DNA from: Bog-473 sp963755375 | GTDB taxonomy: Bacteria > Actinomycetota > Acidimicrobiia > Acidimicrobiales > RAAP-2 | Direction: 5' to 3' | NCBI GenBank assembly: GCA_963755375.1 | Contig: CAVWKG010000009.1 | Location: 26,946-90,945 of the forward strand | Length of the DNA: 64,000 nt | Shown here: positions 35,061 through 43,432 of the stretch, one piece after another | Numbering within the stretch: position 1 is the first letter of the stretch | Layout of the letters: every line of letters begins with the position of its first letter | Made by a program: the position numbers and the translations under genes | The notes under the pieces: model-generated | What the model was told of the DNA's origin: nothing | Databases searched by the model: none | What the model saw: the letters and a program-made list of their open reading frames with translations, nothing else

Positions 35061-35876
35061 TCACTGCCTGCGACCCGTGTAGAGGGCGGACACGAACCGC
35101 CTTCTAAGGATGCCATCGGACATCTCGGTGGCGAGCCGTTCGATGTCATCGAGAATCCTGCGCTGCTCGTGGGGCGGTAGTCGGATAACGGTGCCAATCG
35201 ATGCGTATAAAGCGCGGGCCTGGACCGGTGTCATCTCACTGGTCCACGGAATGACCTGGCTCGTTACTTCATCGAGTCCCGCCCAACGAGTCATGTCCCA
35301 ACGTCTATGCGACTCGTCCAGCTGGAACGGGGGGCGGCCTGGTTCGTCAAAGGCACCTCGGGTCACCGGTCCCAAGACGTGATCGAGGGCCTGGCTGAAC
35401 TCGTCGGGCTGATCCGGATCGCGAAAGAGCGTCCACCACAATGCGGCCCATCCTCCTGGTCTCAGTGCCAGCCGCAGTTTGGTCAGACCGACCTCTTGGT
35501 CGACCCAGTGAAAGGAGGTGGCGGCTACCGCCAGATCGAAACTGGCCGGCGCAACGTCAGCATCTTCGAAGCTCGAGATCACCACATCTAGGTTGGCCGA
35601 GGCGGCAGCCTCGAACAGATAAGAGGCCATCGACTGATCCGGTTCTACGGCTGTCACATGGGCGCCTTCGCGAAGCAAATGCCGGGTCACCAGGCCCGTG
35701 CCGGGTCCGATCTCGAGGACCCGAGCCGTCGGACCTAGACCACAACGCCGTACGAGTGTCTCGTAGATGACTTCGGGATAGTCCGGTCTCCCGGCGCGAT
35801 ATCCAGCCGGATCGAGTCCGAAAAGTCGTCGGCCCTCGTCTCTGTGCCTTTGGATTTCGGTGTCGCGAGGAGGCAC
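35061..35876 (-). CDS. Class I SAM-dependent methyltransferase (type 11)
   Basis: Starting at GTG 35876, RRLFGLDPAGYRAGRPDYPEVIY leads to motif I VLEIGPGTGLVTRHLL, the acidic end of strand 2 VTAVEPDQSM and motif post-I SFEDADVAPASFDLAVAATSFHWVD, then LRPGGWAALWW. The FHWVD variant is typical of small actinobacterial type-11 methyltransferases whose substrate is unknown. The 271-residue protein is complete. It lies 175 bases upstream of folD on the same strand and diverges from the NUDIX gene at 35959. Confidence 0.85.
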   Translation of the reverse strand: MPPRDTEIQRHRDEGRRLFGLDPAGYRAGRPDYPEVIYETLVRRCGLGPTARVLEIGPGTGLVTRHLLREGAHVTAVEPDQSMASYLFEAAASANLDVVISSFEDADVAPASFDLAVAATSFHWVDQEVGLTKLRLALRPGGWAALWWTLFRDPDQPDEFSQALDHVLGPVTRGAFDEPGRPPFQLDESHRRWDMTRWAGLDEVTSQVIPWTSEMTPVQARALYASIGTVIRLPPHEQRRILDDIERLATEMSDGILRRRFVSALYTGRRQ

Positions 35877-35958
35877 GTTCCAAAGCCTAGGGACTGGGTC
35901 TGGCGGACTGCCCCTGCACGCCGGGGACGGACCGCACCGGAGTGTGAGACTGGCATCC

Positions 35959-36377
35959 ATGAGTGGTAGCCAGGCCGTCGACATCCATCACGTGGTCGCT
36001 GGTCTCCTCGTCGACGGTGACAAGGTATTCCTCTGCCACCGTTCTCCCGGTCGCCGTTGGTATCCCAGTGTCTGGGACCTTCCGGGCGGCCATGTCGAAG
36101 AGAATAAGGCTCCGTCGGTAGCCCTTGTCAGGGAGTTACACGAGGAGCTTGGATTGTGATTCCCGAACCCACCCATCTTGCGTTCGCTCACTTGCAGCAG
36201 TCTGAGTTTGATTGCCGCATTTGGATCATCAGAGAGTGGGTCGGGATTCCTCACATTGCATCGGACGAGCACGACGACATGGGGTGGTGGCCCCCGAATG
36301 CAACCGAGGAGCTGTCTTTGGCTGTTGAAAGCTATCGGCCACTGCTCCAACGAGCTGTCTCCGGTGTCGAGGGTTGA
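35959..36377 (+). pseudogene. NUDIX hydrolase, frameshifted inside the Nudix box end
   Basis: From ATG 35959: VDIHHVVAGLLVDGDKVFLCHRS and SVWDLPGGHVEENKAPSVALVRELHEELGL, a good Nudix box. The frame then meets a TGA (36157-36159), while the sequence one base away continues VIPEPTHLAFAHLQQSEFDCRIWIIREW to a stop at 36375-36377. Joining GL and VIPEP restores a normal ~140-residue NUDIX protein of the MutT type. The box itself is complete in the first piece, but the substrate lid would be lost. One missing base in TTGGATTGTGATT explains it. Confidence 0.72.
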
Positions 36378-36381
36378 GATT

Positions 36382-36430
36382 GCCGCCGTTCGTCGGGTAG
36401 GTGGGACAGTCCGGCACAACGGGGATACCC
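36382..36430 (+). repeat. Short palindromic repeat copy (long form)
   Basis: CCGTTCGTCGGGTAGGTGGG, then ACAGTCCGGCACAACGGGGA. It shows both core and the GTCCGGCAC right half. It lies directly after the NUDIX stop and before the next methyltransferase. Confidence 0.7.
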
Positions 36431-36539
36431 ATTGACGAGCGTCAGAACCAATCCCCATCCGCCGAAATGGAGCTGCTCAGCGAGCGGCAGAAGGACACCC
36501 CGCTTGACGCCCCTGACATCGTCTGGCTTTCTTGTATTG

Positions 36540-37191
36540 ATGGGGACTGCAGAAGACGACGTGCTGTCGGCGCAGCTCGCCTATTACAACTCCAGGGCTG
36601 GCGAGTATGACCGTGACCTCTACCAAGACCCGGGAAGCGCGGATCGGACGAGCGGGTCCTGACTAGGTTGACGCCGAGCGGTCGAACCGTCGAACTCGCA
36701 TGCGGGACCGGGGTCTGGACCAAGATGTTGGCCACCCGGGTTCACAGCCTCACCGCCATAGACGGCTCACCCGAGATGCTTGCCCTAGCCCGTCAACGCC
36801 TGCGAGATATGCCAGTGAGGTTGGTTGAGGCGAATCTGTTCGACTGGCAACCAGACGAACAGTACGACACCGTCTTCTTCGCGTTATGGCTCTCCCACAT
36901 TCCGCCCGGTCGCTTTGAGTCCTTCTGGGGAACGCTTCGGAGCGTGTTGGCGACTGGAGGTCGAGTGCTCTTCGTAGACACAGGTCCCAAAGAGGCACGC
37001 TTCGAGCACTTCGTGCAGGGGCCGGGCACTCCAATGGTGCAACGTCAACTGAGAGACGGAACAGCCCACAAGGTCGTCAAGATGCTCTACGACCCGGTAG
37101 ACCTGGCAGACAAACTGGCAGCGATCGGCTGGAGGGCCGACATATGAGGTATAGGCGAAACCCTGTTCGCAGGGAGTGCGGTTCCCGGTTG
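36540..37191 (+). pseudogene. Class I SAM methyltransferase, broken in at least two places
   Basis: ATG 36540 begins MGTAEDDVLSAQLAYYNSRAGEYDRDLYQDPG, typical for this methyltransferase group, but stops near 36660. From 36668 the second piece gives TPSGRTVELACGTGVWTKML (motif I), LTAIDGSPEMLALARQRL and VEANLFDWQPDEQYDTVFFALWLSHIPP, and ends at a TGA at 37145-37147. After that TGA the same frame reads GIGETLFAGSAVPG, which fits the missing C terminus. So there is one deletion or frameshift between the pieces and one in-frame stop. It may have used any of many small-molecule substrates. Confidence 0.65.
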
Positions 37192-37205
37192 ACGGAGCGA
37201 CACCC

Positions 37206-37249
37206 CTGCCCCAGTTCGCCGGGAGGGTGGGACACCAGTTGTGCTCAGA
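37206..37249 (+). repeat. Short palindromic repeat copy (AGTTCGCCGGG core)
   Basis: CTGCCCCAGTTCGCCGGGAG then GGTGGGACACCAGTTGTGCT. Stem TGCCCCA/TGGGACA. Between the convergent methyltransferase and HAD genes. Confidence 0.8.
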
Positions 37250-37252
37250 CGC

Positions 37253-37894
37253 CTATAGCGCCCCGAGCATTGCCGGAAGCTCCCTCATGTCGTCAAAGAC
37301 CACAGCACCCTTGATCGAGAGCGTTTCGGCGCCGGTCACGCCCCCAGCGAACGCAAAGACCGCCATGCCCGCCGACAACCCGGCAGTGACTCCAGAGACA
37401 CTGTCTTCGACCACGGCACATCGATTCGGCAATGCCCCCATTTGGTTCGCAGCGAACAAGAAGATGTCTGGGGCTGGTTTGCCTTGAGCCACTTGGTCGA
37501 CGCTGAAGACCCGGCCATCAAATCGATCGAAGAGTCCGGTCTTGCCCAAGGTGAACCGCATCTTTTCGTGACTTCCGCTCGACGCCACGCACACCGGAAG
37601 GGCGATTTCGTCAAGTGCCTCGACGATGCCCGGTACAGCGATAAGTTCCCGCTCAAACACTTCCCGGTAGCAAGGTTCGAACTCAGCATCCCAGTCAATC
37701 CCACGCCCCAGATGTCGTTCGATCTCCGACTGCATGTAAGCAGCTGAACGCCCTACGAACCGTTCGACGATGTCGGATTCCGTGAGCGGCCACCCGAGGT
37801 CGGACAGGATCTTCGCTTCGGTCCGCACGGCGAGACGCTCACTGTCCACCAGGACACCGTCGCAGTCGAAGATCACCAGATCGAAGTGGCGCAT
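37253..37894 (-). CDS. HAD-superfamily phosphatase (beta-phosphoglucomutase-like)
   Basis: The start MRHFDLVIFDCDGVLVDSERL contains the DxDG nucleophile and acid (Asp residues 10 and 12). Motif II is VCVASSGSHEKM (Ser), motif III the Lys in VAQGKPAPDIF, and motif IV VVEDSVSGVTAG with the metal Asp. The helical cap (residues ~18-85) is of the C1 type, as in phosphoglycolate phosphatase and beta-phosphoglucomutase. 213 residues, complete. It dephosphorylates or isomerises small phospho-compounds; the specific substrate is not clear. Both sides carry palindromic repeat copies within 60 bases. Confidence 0.88.
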   Translation of the reverse strand: MRHFDLVIFDCDGVLVDSERLAVRTEAKILSDLGWPLTESDIVERFVGRSAAYMQSEIERHLGRGIDWDAEFEPCYREVFERELIAVPGIVEALDEIALPVCVASSGSHEKMRFTLGKTGLFDRFDGRVFSVDQVAQGKPAPDIFLFAANQMGALPNRCAVVEDSVSGVTAGLSAGMAVFAFAGGVTGAETLSIKGAVVFDDMRELPAMLGAL

Positions 37895-37947
37895 CCCGAC
37901 GAGACTACGGGCCCCCTCCGGTTAGGCGCTGGCTTCAGTTTGTGCTC

Positions 37948-37970
37948 CTGCCCCCTATCGCCGGGTCGGA
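37948..37970 (+). repeat. Short palindromic repeat copy (TATCGCCGGG core)
   Basis: CTGCCCCCTATCGCCGGGTC, between the HAD start and the stop of the ParB-like gene, 15 bases from the latter. Same core as the copy at 33981. Confidence 0.7.
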
Positions 37971-37984
37971 GGCGCGGGTTCTGA

Positions 37985-38362
37985 CTAGTACGGCAAGTCT
38001 CGGGGCCGACAGTTCCGGTAGTCCGGCTCGGGATCAACCTCAAACTGCACCGCTCTGATGGTCCGATGTCCCTCCAGCAGGGCTCGAACCACCCGATGCA
38101 TTCCGTCCATAACGCATCCGTTAGAACCGAGGATGATCGGATAAGACAGGTCAACCTGATTGACCAGTCGCATGTGGTCAACGACGCTCCGGACCGTTGG
38201 TACCTCGTCTCCGTCATTGAACCAATAGACGGAGTCCACTTCCCAGATCGAGTCCAGGTCGACGTCCTTGACCGGAAAGTCCTCCGAAAGTTCGACAAGC
38301 CGGTCAACGTCCCAGGCATCGAGGCCGCTCTCACCTGGCCTGAAGTGGTACTGCTTTCGCAT
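37985..38362 (-). CDS. Small ParB/Srx-like conserved protein
   Basis: 125 residues. The middle SYPIILGSNGCVMDGMHRVVRALLEG matches the ParB/sulfiredoxin fold core (P-I-x-L...G-x-V-x-D-G-x-H-R), in which the GxHR segment binds nucleotide. The N-terminal part (VDRLVELSEDFPVKDVDLDSI) places residues that in relatives hold the conserved Asp. Standalone proteins of this type may be nucleotide-dependent enzymes rather than partition proteins. No helix-turn-helix is present. The gene is flanked on both sides by palindromic repeats. Confidence 0.7.
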   Translation of the reverse strand: MRKQYHFRPGESGLDAWDVDRLVELSEDFPVKDVDLDSIWEVDSVYWFNDGDEVPTVRSVVDHMRLVNQVDLSYPIILGSNGCVMDGMHRVVRALLEGHRTIRAVQFEVDPEPDYRNCRPRDLPY

Positions 38363-38407
38363 ATCGTCAAGTGTGGCTCAATGGACTCGGGAGGCACGAC
38401 GATCGCA

Positions 38408-38460
38408 CTGCCCCATAACGCCGGACTTGGGCGTGGCTGAACGGCACCATGGGGATAGGG
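38408..38460 (+). repeat. Short palindromic repeat copy (TAACGCCGG core, long form)
   Basis: CTGCCCCATAACGCCGGACT, then GAACGGCACCATGGGGATAG. Outer TGCCCCAT/ATGGGGATA and inner elements pair. Upstream of the ParB-like gene. Confidence 0.75.
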
Positions 38461-38490
38461 ATACTCCGATGCCAGTCTGAACCGGAAGCG

Positions 38491-38913
38491 TCAGCCGCCG
38501 CTATTGGTGGATTGGTAGTACGCCGGCAAAAGCTCAGAAGTTGCTGCGGCGAGCAGTTCGATCTTTTGAATAGACATTGCCTCTGGGCTGACCATCATCT
38601 CGACTTTCATACGCCCATACCCAAAGCCGATGGCTGCTTGAGCGAAGCGTACGACATGCAATCTGTAACGGATCAGAGTGTTTCCAGCACGATCGACAGC
38701 CGACATCAGACCAGTGTCGAAGTGACCGGTCACGGGAAAGGTGTAGACGCCCTGACCGGAAAGACGGACACTCGTAGCGGCAACTCTGCCAAAGGGTGTC
38801 CCAGAGCGTTGAAGTACCGATGTCCCTGTGGGACTCACATGGTGGCGGTCTGATTGGTCGGCTTTTCCGACACCCCAACTACCTCCCCGCGTTTCAAACT
38901 TTTGGTCCTTCAC
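38491..38913 (-). CDS. Hypothetical protein
   Basis: About 140 residues from a GTG at 38913, whose first 40 residues are uncertain. The later part (VYTFPVTGHFDTGLMSAVDRAGNTLIRYRLH, AAIGFGYGRMKVEMMVSPEAM, IELLAAATSELLPAYYQ) has the periodicity of a real mixed alpha/beta domain. No family recognised. It fills the interval between two repeat copies like the neighbouring small genes. Confidence 0.5.
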   Translation of the reverse strand: MKDQKFETRGGSWGVGKADQSDRHHVSPTGTSVLQRSGTPFGRVAATSVRLSGQGVYTFPVTGHFDTGLMSAVDRAGNTLIRYRLHVVRFAQAAIGFGYGRMKVEMMVSPEAMSIQKIELLAAATSELLPAYYQSTNSGG

Positions 38914-39254
38914 GGTAATTACGCACCGCTCAGGCCCAACGAATGACCCCTTCCCTCAGGGTGCAGTGTTGCCCATACCGAGCTACTCTGCGGCACTAGC
39001 TCCCAGGTGCGCCACTTGACGCGACGCCACGACAAGCGAGTACCGGGAGCATTTGGAAATGCGATCCACTGGCGCTTGTACTCCGCCGCCTCCTCCTCCT
39101 CCGTCACAGCCATTGGCTCGAAGACTCATCGGGCATCTCGGAGGAACGGGACCACCGCTCGAAATGTGCGCGCCGAAGGTATCTCTCTTGGCTCGTAACC
39201 CCTGGACCCTCCTTGCCGGCCATACTTCAAGTGTGTCATCCAGGCCAGGGGGTA
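38914..39254. other. Gene-free region before the HD gene
   Basis: No supported gene. The right end holds a palindromic repeat (39255-39280) 18 bases before the ATG of the HD-domain gene. Confidence 0.35.
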
Positions 39255-39280
39255 GTGCCCCCTACGCCGGGACTCGGGCA
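39255..39280 (+). repeat. Short palindromic repeat copy (CTACGCCGGG core)
   Basis: AGTGCCCCCTACGCCGGGAC, just upstream of the HD gene. Confidence 0.65.
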
Positions 39281-39297
39281 GGCCGTATTCTGTTTCC

Positions 39298-39777
39298 ATG
39301 GACCGCCTAGGTCGGGAGGGTCGCCGAGCAGAGCGTGTACTCACACTGCTCGCCAGCCTGTCGGACGTATGCGACGGCGGTGAGGTCAGCGAGTTGGAGC
39401 ACGCTTTGCAGACTGCAACGCGTGCCGAACTTACGGGTGCGGACGATGAGCTGGTCTTAGCGGCCCTGTGCCATGACATCGGCAAGGTTTTCGGAGATGT
39501 AGGTCATGGAGAAATGTCCGCCGACCTCCTAAAGCCCCACGTTCGGGCCGAGTTGGTCTCTGTCGTTCAACACCACGGAGCCTTCACCGCGCGGCATTGG
39601 GACCCGTCTTTGAAGGGCGAATCGGATCCGAGAATCCAGTACGGCGATAAACCGTGGTATCCCCTCGCCGAGGTATTCGTTGATGAATGGGACATGGAGT
39701 CCTTTGACCCTCTATACCCTCGTGAGGAGCTTGAGCATTTTGCTCCACTGGTGAGACGGCTCGTCACAGGAGCTTGA
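39298..39777 (+). CDS. HD-domain phosphohydrolase
   Basis: 159 residues. The metal ligands are LEHALQTATRAEL (His), VLAALCHDIGKVFGDVGH (HD pair and following His), and VVQHHGAFTARHW (His pair), with a C-terminal Asp in VFVDEWDMESFDP. The arrangement is that of small predicted HD hydrolases related to PhnZ and inositol oxygenase-like proteins, which use a di-iron or mixed metal site. It would be cytoplasmic; substrate unknown. Its stop lies ten bases from the truncated IS110 copy, so the insertion may have removed what followed. Confidence 0.82.
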   Translation: MDRLGREGRRAERVLTLLASLSDVCDGGEVSELEHALQTATRAELTGADDELVLAALCHDIGKVFGDVGHGEMSADLLKPHVRAELVSVVQHHGAFTARHWDPSLKGESDPRIQYGDKPWYPLAEVFVDEWDMESFDPLYPREELEHFAPLVRRLVTGA

Positions 39778-39786
39778 GCCCGAGGG

Positions 39787-40796
39787 TTGGGCACAAAGCC
39801 AGTGAAGGAGCGGACGCCGGACAGGTTGGCGAAGCGGTTGAAGTAGCCCGAGTTGCCCAAGATGGCTGCAGAGAGGACGGGACAGAGCCCCGGCGCCGAG
39901 CGGACGATGCTCTAGGGGTCGGCCTCGTCATAGAGGACGGCGATCCGCTAGTCGGCGGCGGCGATCTCGTCGTCGAGGCGGCGGAGAACGCGGACTTCTG
40001 AGGCGATGTCGTGGGACAACTCGCTGAAGACGATGCCCCCGCCTGACCACAGGGCCAGGGTCTAGTTCGCCATGGCCAAGAGCTCGTCGGCCTTGTCCTG
40101 GCGCCACAGTCCCGCACTCGAGCGGACCAACAACGCGGTGAGCCGGCCGCGCCCGAGACGCTTGAGCGCCCGTGGATCGGCGTATTTCTCCAAAACGACC
40201 AGGGCGGTCTTCGACGAGGTGGCCGATCCGAGCGAATCGGCCCACCCCGGACCGAGCAGCTCGACGAGTGCATCGAGGCGCAGGCTGGCGGCGGTGCGGC
40301 GCTTGACCAGGCTGGAGCGGTGACGCACGGCTCGGCGCAGTGACCCCGCCGGGCCGAGGTTGTCGATGCCTCGCAGGCCCTCGGGGTGCAGCAACGGCAG
40401 ACGAGCCAGCACCCGTGAATCCAATCGGTCGGTCTTGGTGTGCTTGTTGTAGTAATCCCGCAGATCGGCCGACTGCTCGGGTGGCACCAAGATCACCGTG
40501 GCGCCACGTGCTTGGAGCCAGGCCGACAGCGGCACCCAGGCGTTGCGGGTGGGCTCGAGAATGACCGTCACCGACGCATCCTCGGGGATCTTCGCCCATA
40601 GGCGCTCGAGGTCAGCGGTCGTCGTGCGGAACCGCCACGACGACCAGATGAACTCACCTCGCTCGTCGGCCAGGCTGGCCCGATGGTCGGCCCGACAGGC
40701 GACGTCGATACCCAACCTCACTTCCTTCATGGCGTGGTCCTTTCGCTCGACGGTTGAATCAGTCGGCTCTCCTTCGTCGACCGGTGCACGCTCCGC
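39787..40796 (-). mobile_element. IS110-family element copy 1, 3'-truncated and inactivated
   Basis: 1010 bases align without a gap to 52715-53724, including the 5' flank to GGTGCACGCTCCGC. The transposase frame starts at MKEVRLGIDVACRADHRASL (around 40730) but meets a TAG at 40062-40064, and the last ~155 codons present in the other copy are absent. There are 15 substitutions, all between 39821 and 40217; 13 of them are A on the plus strand in this copy (10 facing C, 3 facing T). The other ~580 bases are identical. It is thus a dead fragment, or a poorly assembled one. Confidence 0.85.
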
Positions 40797-40822
40797 TGCC
40801 CCCGTTCGCCTGCGTGGGGGGC
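40796..40822 (+). repeat. Short palindromic repeat copy touching the IS110 end
   Basis: CTGCCCCCGTTCGCCTGCGT then GGGGGGC, beginning at the last base shared by the two IS110 copies. The IS may have inserted into or beside a repeat. Confidence 0.65.
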
Positions 40823-40873
40823 GAGCTGGTAGCGAATCGGACAGAGCGAGTTGCCCGAACGTAAACTCCGCCC

Positions 40874-41371
40874 ATGGACGAACCCTTGGGCGTGCGACGA
40901 GGTGAGCGCGAAACCCTAGAAGGTTCCCTGGACTGGTATCGAGCCGTGGTCGAACGAAAAGTCGATGGACTCGCACTTGACGACGCGAAGCGAGAAAGGA
41001 CACCAACAGGCATGTCCGCTCTGGGAGTCCTCAAACACCTGGGCTGGGTCGAGCGAGGTTGGTTTCGCGAGACATTCGCCGGTGAAGATGTTGAAGCAGT
41101 CGACGTGGATGGTGACAACACGCCTGAGTTCGCCATCGGCGGCGACGACACCGTTCAGTCTGTTATCGGCTTCTACCGAGCCGAGGTGGAAGAGTCGAGG
41201 CGAGTTTGCAGGGATGCACCCTCTCTAGACGCGCTTAGTGCCAAGGAGACGCCCTATCGGGACCAGGTAACACTTCGCTGGATCATGGTCCACATGCTCG
41301 AGGAAACCGCCCGACATGCCGGTCATCTTGATCTGATGCGCGAGAACATCGACGGCCAGGTAGGTGATTAG
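40874..41371 (+). CDS. DinB-family protein (DUF664-like)
   Basis: 165 residues. A four-helix DinB fold is indicated by TLEGSLDWYRAVVERKVDGL, the His in ALGVLKHLGWVERGWF, and the paired His in MVHMLEETARHAGHLDLMREN, which together give the three-His metal site. Actinobacterial members of this group are thought to be thiol-dependent (mycothiol or bacillithiol) transferases or isomerases. Its own substrate is unknown. The gene is complete, begins 50 bases after the repeat at 40796 and ends 37 bases before another. Confidence 0.85.
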   Translation: MDEPLGVRRGERETLEGSLDWYRAVVERKVDGLALDDAKRERTPTGMSALGVLKHLGWVERGWFRETFAGEDVEAVDVDGDNTPEFAIGGDDTVQSVIGFYRAEVEESRRVCRDAPSLDALSAKETPYRDQVTLRWIMVHMLEETARHAGHLDLMRENIDGQVGD

Positions 41372-41407
41372 TTACTCAGCTCAGCGATCGTTCACCTAGC
41401 GCCGACG

Positions 41408-41444
41408 GTGCCCCCTTTCGCCGGGTCGGGGTGCCATGGGGCAG
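41408..41444 (+). repeat. Short palindromic repeat copy (TTTCGCCGGG core)
   Basis: GTGCCCCCTTTCGCCGGGTC then GGGGTGCCATGGGGCAG. TGCCCC/GGGGCA outer stem. It combines elements of both core types. Confidence 0.8.
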
Positions 41445-41527
41445 TCGAGTGAACGCCTCACGACGACGATGCCGCATCTGACAAACGCCGGACACCCGGA
41501 CTCGTCTGGTCTTCATGAGCTTTATGC

Positions 41528-41797
41528 GCTAACGCTGGTCGAAGCCCGTCGCTTCCCGCCATCCGGCCAGCGTGTCAAGTTTGCCTGATCCACACCCGCC
41601 CTCCTGGCCCAATCAGAGTGAAGTCCCAAGCAGAAAGCGCATCCCGTGATCTGCGAGACGCGTATCTCCACCAGTTGAGAGATTGATCCGTCCAGTGGTC
41701 CACGAGCCAAATGTCCTGCGAGGGTCAAGACGTCCTGGTACCACTGAGAACCGTTGGTGTAGGGATCGAAGCGCACTTGTCCGACGGTACTTGGCAT
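41528..41797 (-). pseudogene. AhpD/carboxymuconolactone decarboxylase-like fragment, frameshifted
   Basis: From ATG 41797: VRFDPYTNGSQWYQDVLTLAGHLARGPLDGSISQLVEIRVSQITGCAFCLGLHSDWARRAGVDQA has the CxxC-x3-H redox site of AhpD-like proteins (GCAFCLGLH). At about 41580 the frame must move to read KLDTLAGWREATGFDQR and a stop; normal proteins continue for another 60 or more residues. So it is both frameshifted and truncated. It may have acted as a thiol peroxidase partner. Confidence 0.68.
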
Positions 41798-41831
41798 GAC
41801 CGGCGATCTCTGGGAATGGGTGGAGGCTTTG

Positions 41832-41918
41832 GGTGCCCCCCTGTCGCATAACGGGGATACCCACCGGGATGTCTCCGCACGATGCCGGGACGCGGGGCAG
41901 TTCGGCACCAACGGGGCG
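41832..41918 (+). repeat. Compound palindromic repeat (two copies back to back)
   Basis: GGTGCCCCCCTGTCGCATAA, CGGGGATACCCACCGGGATG, and GCCGGGACGCGGGGCAGTTC with GGCACC. It appears to be two degenerate copies in a row between the divergent AhpD-like and flavin reductase genes. Confidence 0.65.
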
Positions 41919-41962
41919 GCCTCTGGGCCTGGCAGGTCTGCCTCTCGGCATAGGGTTTCGAC

Positions 41963-42502
41963 GTGAGCATTGAGGACGGGTTTAAGCGCATCGGCTCTGA
42001 TCCGTTCGAGCTTCCCCTTGAAAAGAGAGATCACATACGGCGGTTCCGTGGCCGGATCCCGATGCCGGTCACGATCTGGACCGCCAACGGAAACGAGGGC
42101 AGGCCCGAAGGAATCACAGTGTCGTCCATCCTTGTTGGGGAGGGTGACCCTCCATCGGTTCTTGGTCTCATTGCTCCGGATTCGTCGTTCTGGGACGCGG
42201 TGAGTGCGTCGAAGCGGTTCGTCGTACACGTGCTGGACAAGGCACACGCCCGCATCGCCGATCAGTTCGCGTTGCGATACCCGGGAGATCCGTTTGAGGG
42301 CCTTTCCGTCGTCAGGTCGGACTATGGCCCGGTGCTCAGTGATGTAACGACCCGCTCAGCGATCACTCTCCTGGGGTTCATTGACGGTGGTTACTCGCTA
42401 ATGATCCGCGGTTCGATCGATGAAGTGGAACTCGATCCCAATCCGATGCAGCCTCTAATCCACTACAGAAGTCGCTACTTCACGACGAGCGCCAGGACAT
42501 AG
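41963..42502 (+). CDS. Flavin reductase-like domain protein
   Basis: 179 residues from GTG 41963. RGRIPMPVTIWTANGNEGRPEGITVSSILVGEGDPPSVLGLI is the FMN-binding strand-turn of flavin reductase-like proteins, and FWDAVSASKRFVVHVLDKAHARIADQFA the following helix. This two-part pattern resembles HpaC/ActVB-type short-chain flavin reductases, which supply reduced flavin to monooxygenases. No monooxygenase is next to it. The gene is complete, and a repeat copy follows its stop after four bases. Confidence 0.8.
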   Translation: MSIEDGFKRIGSDPFELPLEKRDHIRRFRGRIPMPVTIWTANGNEGRPEGITVSSILVGEGDPPSVLGLIAPDSSFWDAVSASKRFVVHVLDKAHARIADQFALRYPGDPFEGLSVVRSDYGPVLSDVTTRSAITLLGFIDGGYSLMIRGSIDEVELDPNPMQPLIHYRSRYFTTSART

Positions 42503-42505
42503 AGG

Positions 42506-42530
42506 CTGCCCCCAACGCCGGATCGGATGC
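42506..42530 (+). repeat. Short palindromic repeat copy (CAACGCCGG core)
   Basis: CTGCCCCCAACGCCGGATCG, starting four bases after the flavin reductase stop. Confidence 0.65.
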
Positions 42531-42605
42531 CTCCGTAGGCCCGTCGGCGTTCCCCAGTACGCCGGATCAGCGGCGCTTCATCGCCTATGACATGCTGGTC
42601 GCAGA

Positions 42606-43337
42606 ATGGGTTCGATCGTCTGGGACCAAGAAACCGCCGAGGTCTACGACGCGACCTACGCGTACGAGTCAGTTCCATCGGTTGTTGACCCGATGGTGGA
42701 CCTCCTGGTGGAATTCGCGGGCGATGGCCCCGTACTCGAATTCGCCGTTGGTACTGGGCGCATCGCGCTCCCCCTAAGCGCACGCGGTGTACCGGTGTAT
42801 GGCATCGAGCTGTCTCCGCACATGGTCGAGCAGCTTCAGAGAAAGCCGGGCGCTGAAGCGATCGTGGTGGTGATCGGCGATATGGCCAAAGAACGCCTAT
42901 CGGATAGTTTCGAGCTGGTCTACGTGGTGGCCAACTCGATCATGAACCTCACGACCCAAGAGGAACAGTTGGGGGTGTTTGCGAACGCAGCCGCCCATCT
43001 CGCGCCGGGTGGCCATTTCGTGGTTGAACTTATCGTCCCCCAGCTCCGCCGAGTGCCGCCCTCCGAGACCGGCTGGATCTTCAAGATGGATCCCAACCAC
43101 GTGGGCATCGAGACCTTTGACGATATCGCGAACCAGGTGGCCTGGTCCCATCACTGGAAAGTGGTCGACGGCCGTTTCGTCCATCATTCTGCGCCGTACC
43201 GATACATCTGGCCCTCGGAGCTGGTCCTTATGGCGAGGGTGGCGGGCATGGACCTTGAGGACCGGTGGGGAGGCTGGGACCGATCTCCGTTCACGTCGGA
43301 CAGCGGGAAGCAGGTCGCGCTCTTCACAAAGCCGTAA
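42606..43337 (+). CDS. Class I SAM-dependent methyltransferase
   Basis: 243 residues. ETAEVYDATYAYESVPSVVDPMVDLL leads to motif I VLEFAVGTGRIALPL, then VYGIELSPHMVEQLQ (acidic end of strand 2), VVIGDMAKERLSDSFELVYVVANSIMNL and LAPGGHFVVELIVP. The C-terminal VAWSHHWKVVDGRF and YRYIWPSELVLMARVAGM are substrate-side elements seen in actinobacterial type-25/11 methyltransferases. It is complete. Third methyltransferase of the 35-43 kb mosaic; none shares high identity with the others, so they did not arise by recent duplication. Confidence 0.85.
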   Translation: MGSIVWDQETAEVYDATYAYESVPSVVDPMVDLLVEFAGDGPVLEFAVGTGRIALPLSARGVPVYGIELSPHMVEQLQRKPGAEAIVVVIGDMAKERLSDSFELVYVVANSIMNLTTQEEQLGVFANAAAHLAPGGHFVVELIVPQLRRVPPSETGWIFKMDPNHVGIETFDDIANQVAWSHHWKVVDGRFVHHSAPYRYIWPSELVLMARVAGMDLEDRWGGWDRSPFTSDSGKQVALFTKP

Positions 43338-43390
43338 GAACATCCGAAGATTTCCTGAGGCTTGCGGTTCATCCCTGAGGCGAAAAGGAG

Positions 43391-43414
43391 GTGCCCCCGT
43401 TCGCCGGGTACGGG
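43391..43414 (+). repeat. Short palindromic repeat copy (GTTCGCCGGG core)
   Basis: GTGCCCCCGTTCGCCGGGTA then CGGG, the consensus core, in the convergent gap between the methyltransferase and the G1 protease. Confidence 0.75.
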
Positions 43415-43432
43415 CGATCACGTGTCGGGCGG

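Noticed and set aside
36156..36377. The second NUDIX piece as a separate overlapping gene starting with GTG
   Set aside because: The sequence continues exactly where the first piece stops and completes one NUDIX fold; a frameshift is simpler.
39787..40217. A diversity-generating retroelement using the two IS110 copies as template and variable repeats
   Set aside because: The A-biased differences fit, but the span is longer than usual, the intact copy is a transposase and not a ligand-binding domain, and no reverse transcriptase or accessory gene is present. Kept only as one explanation to test.
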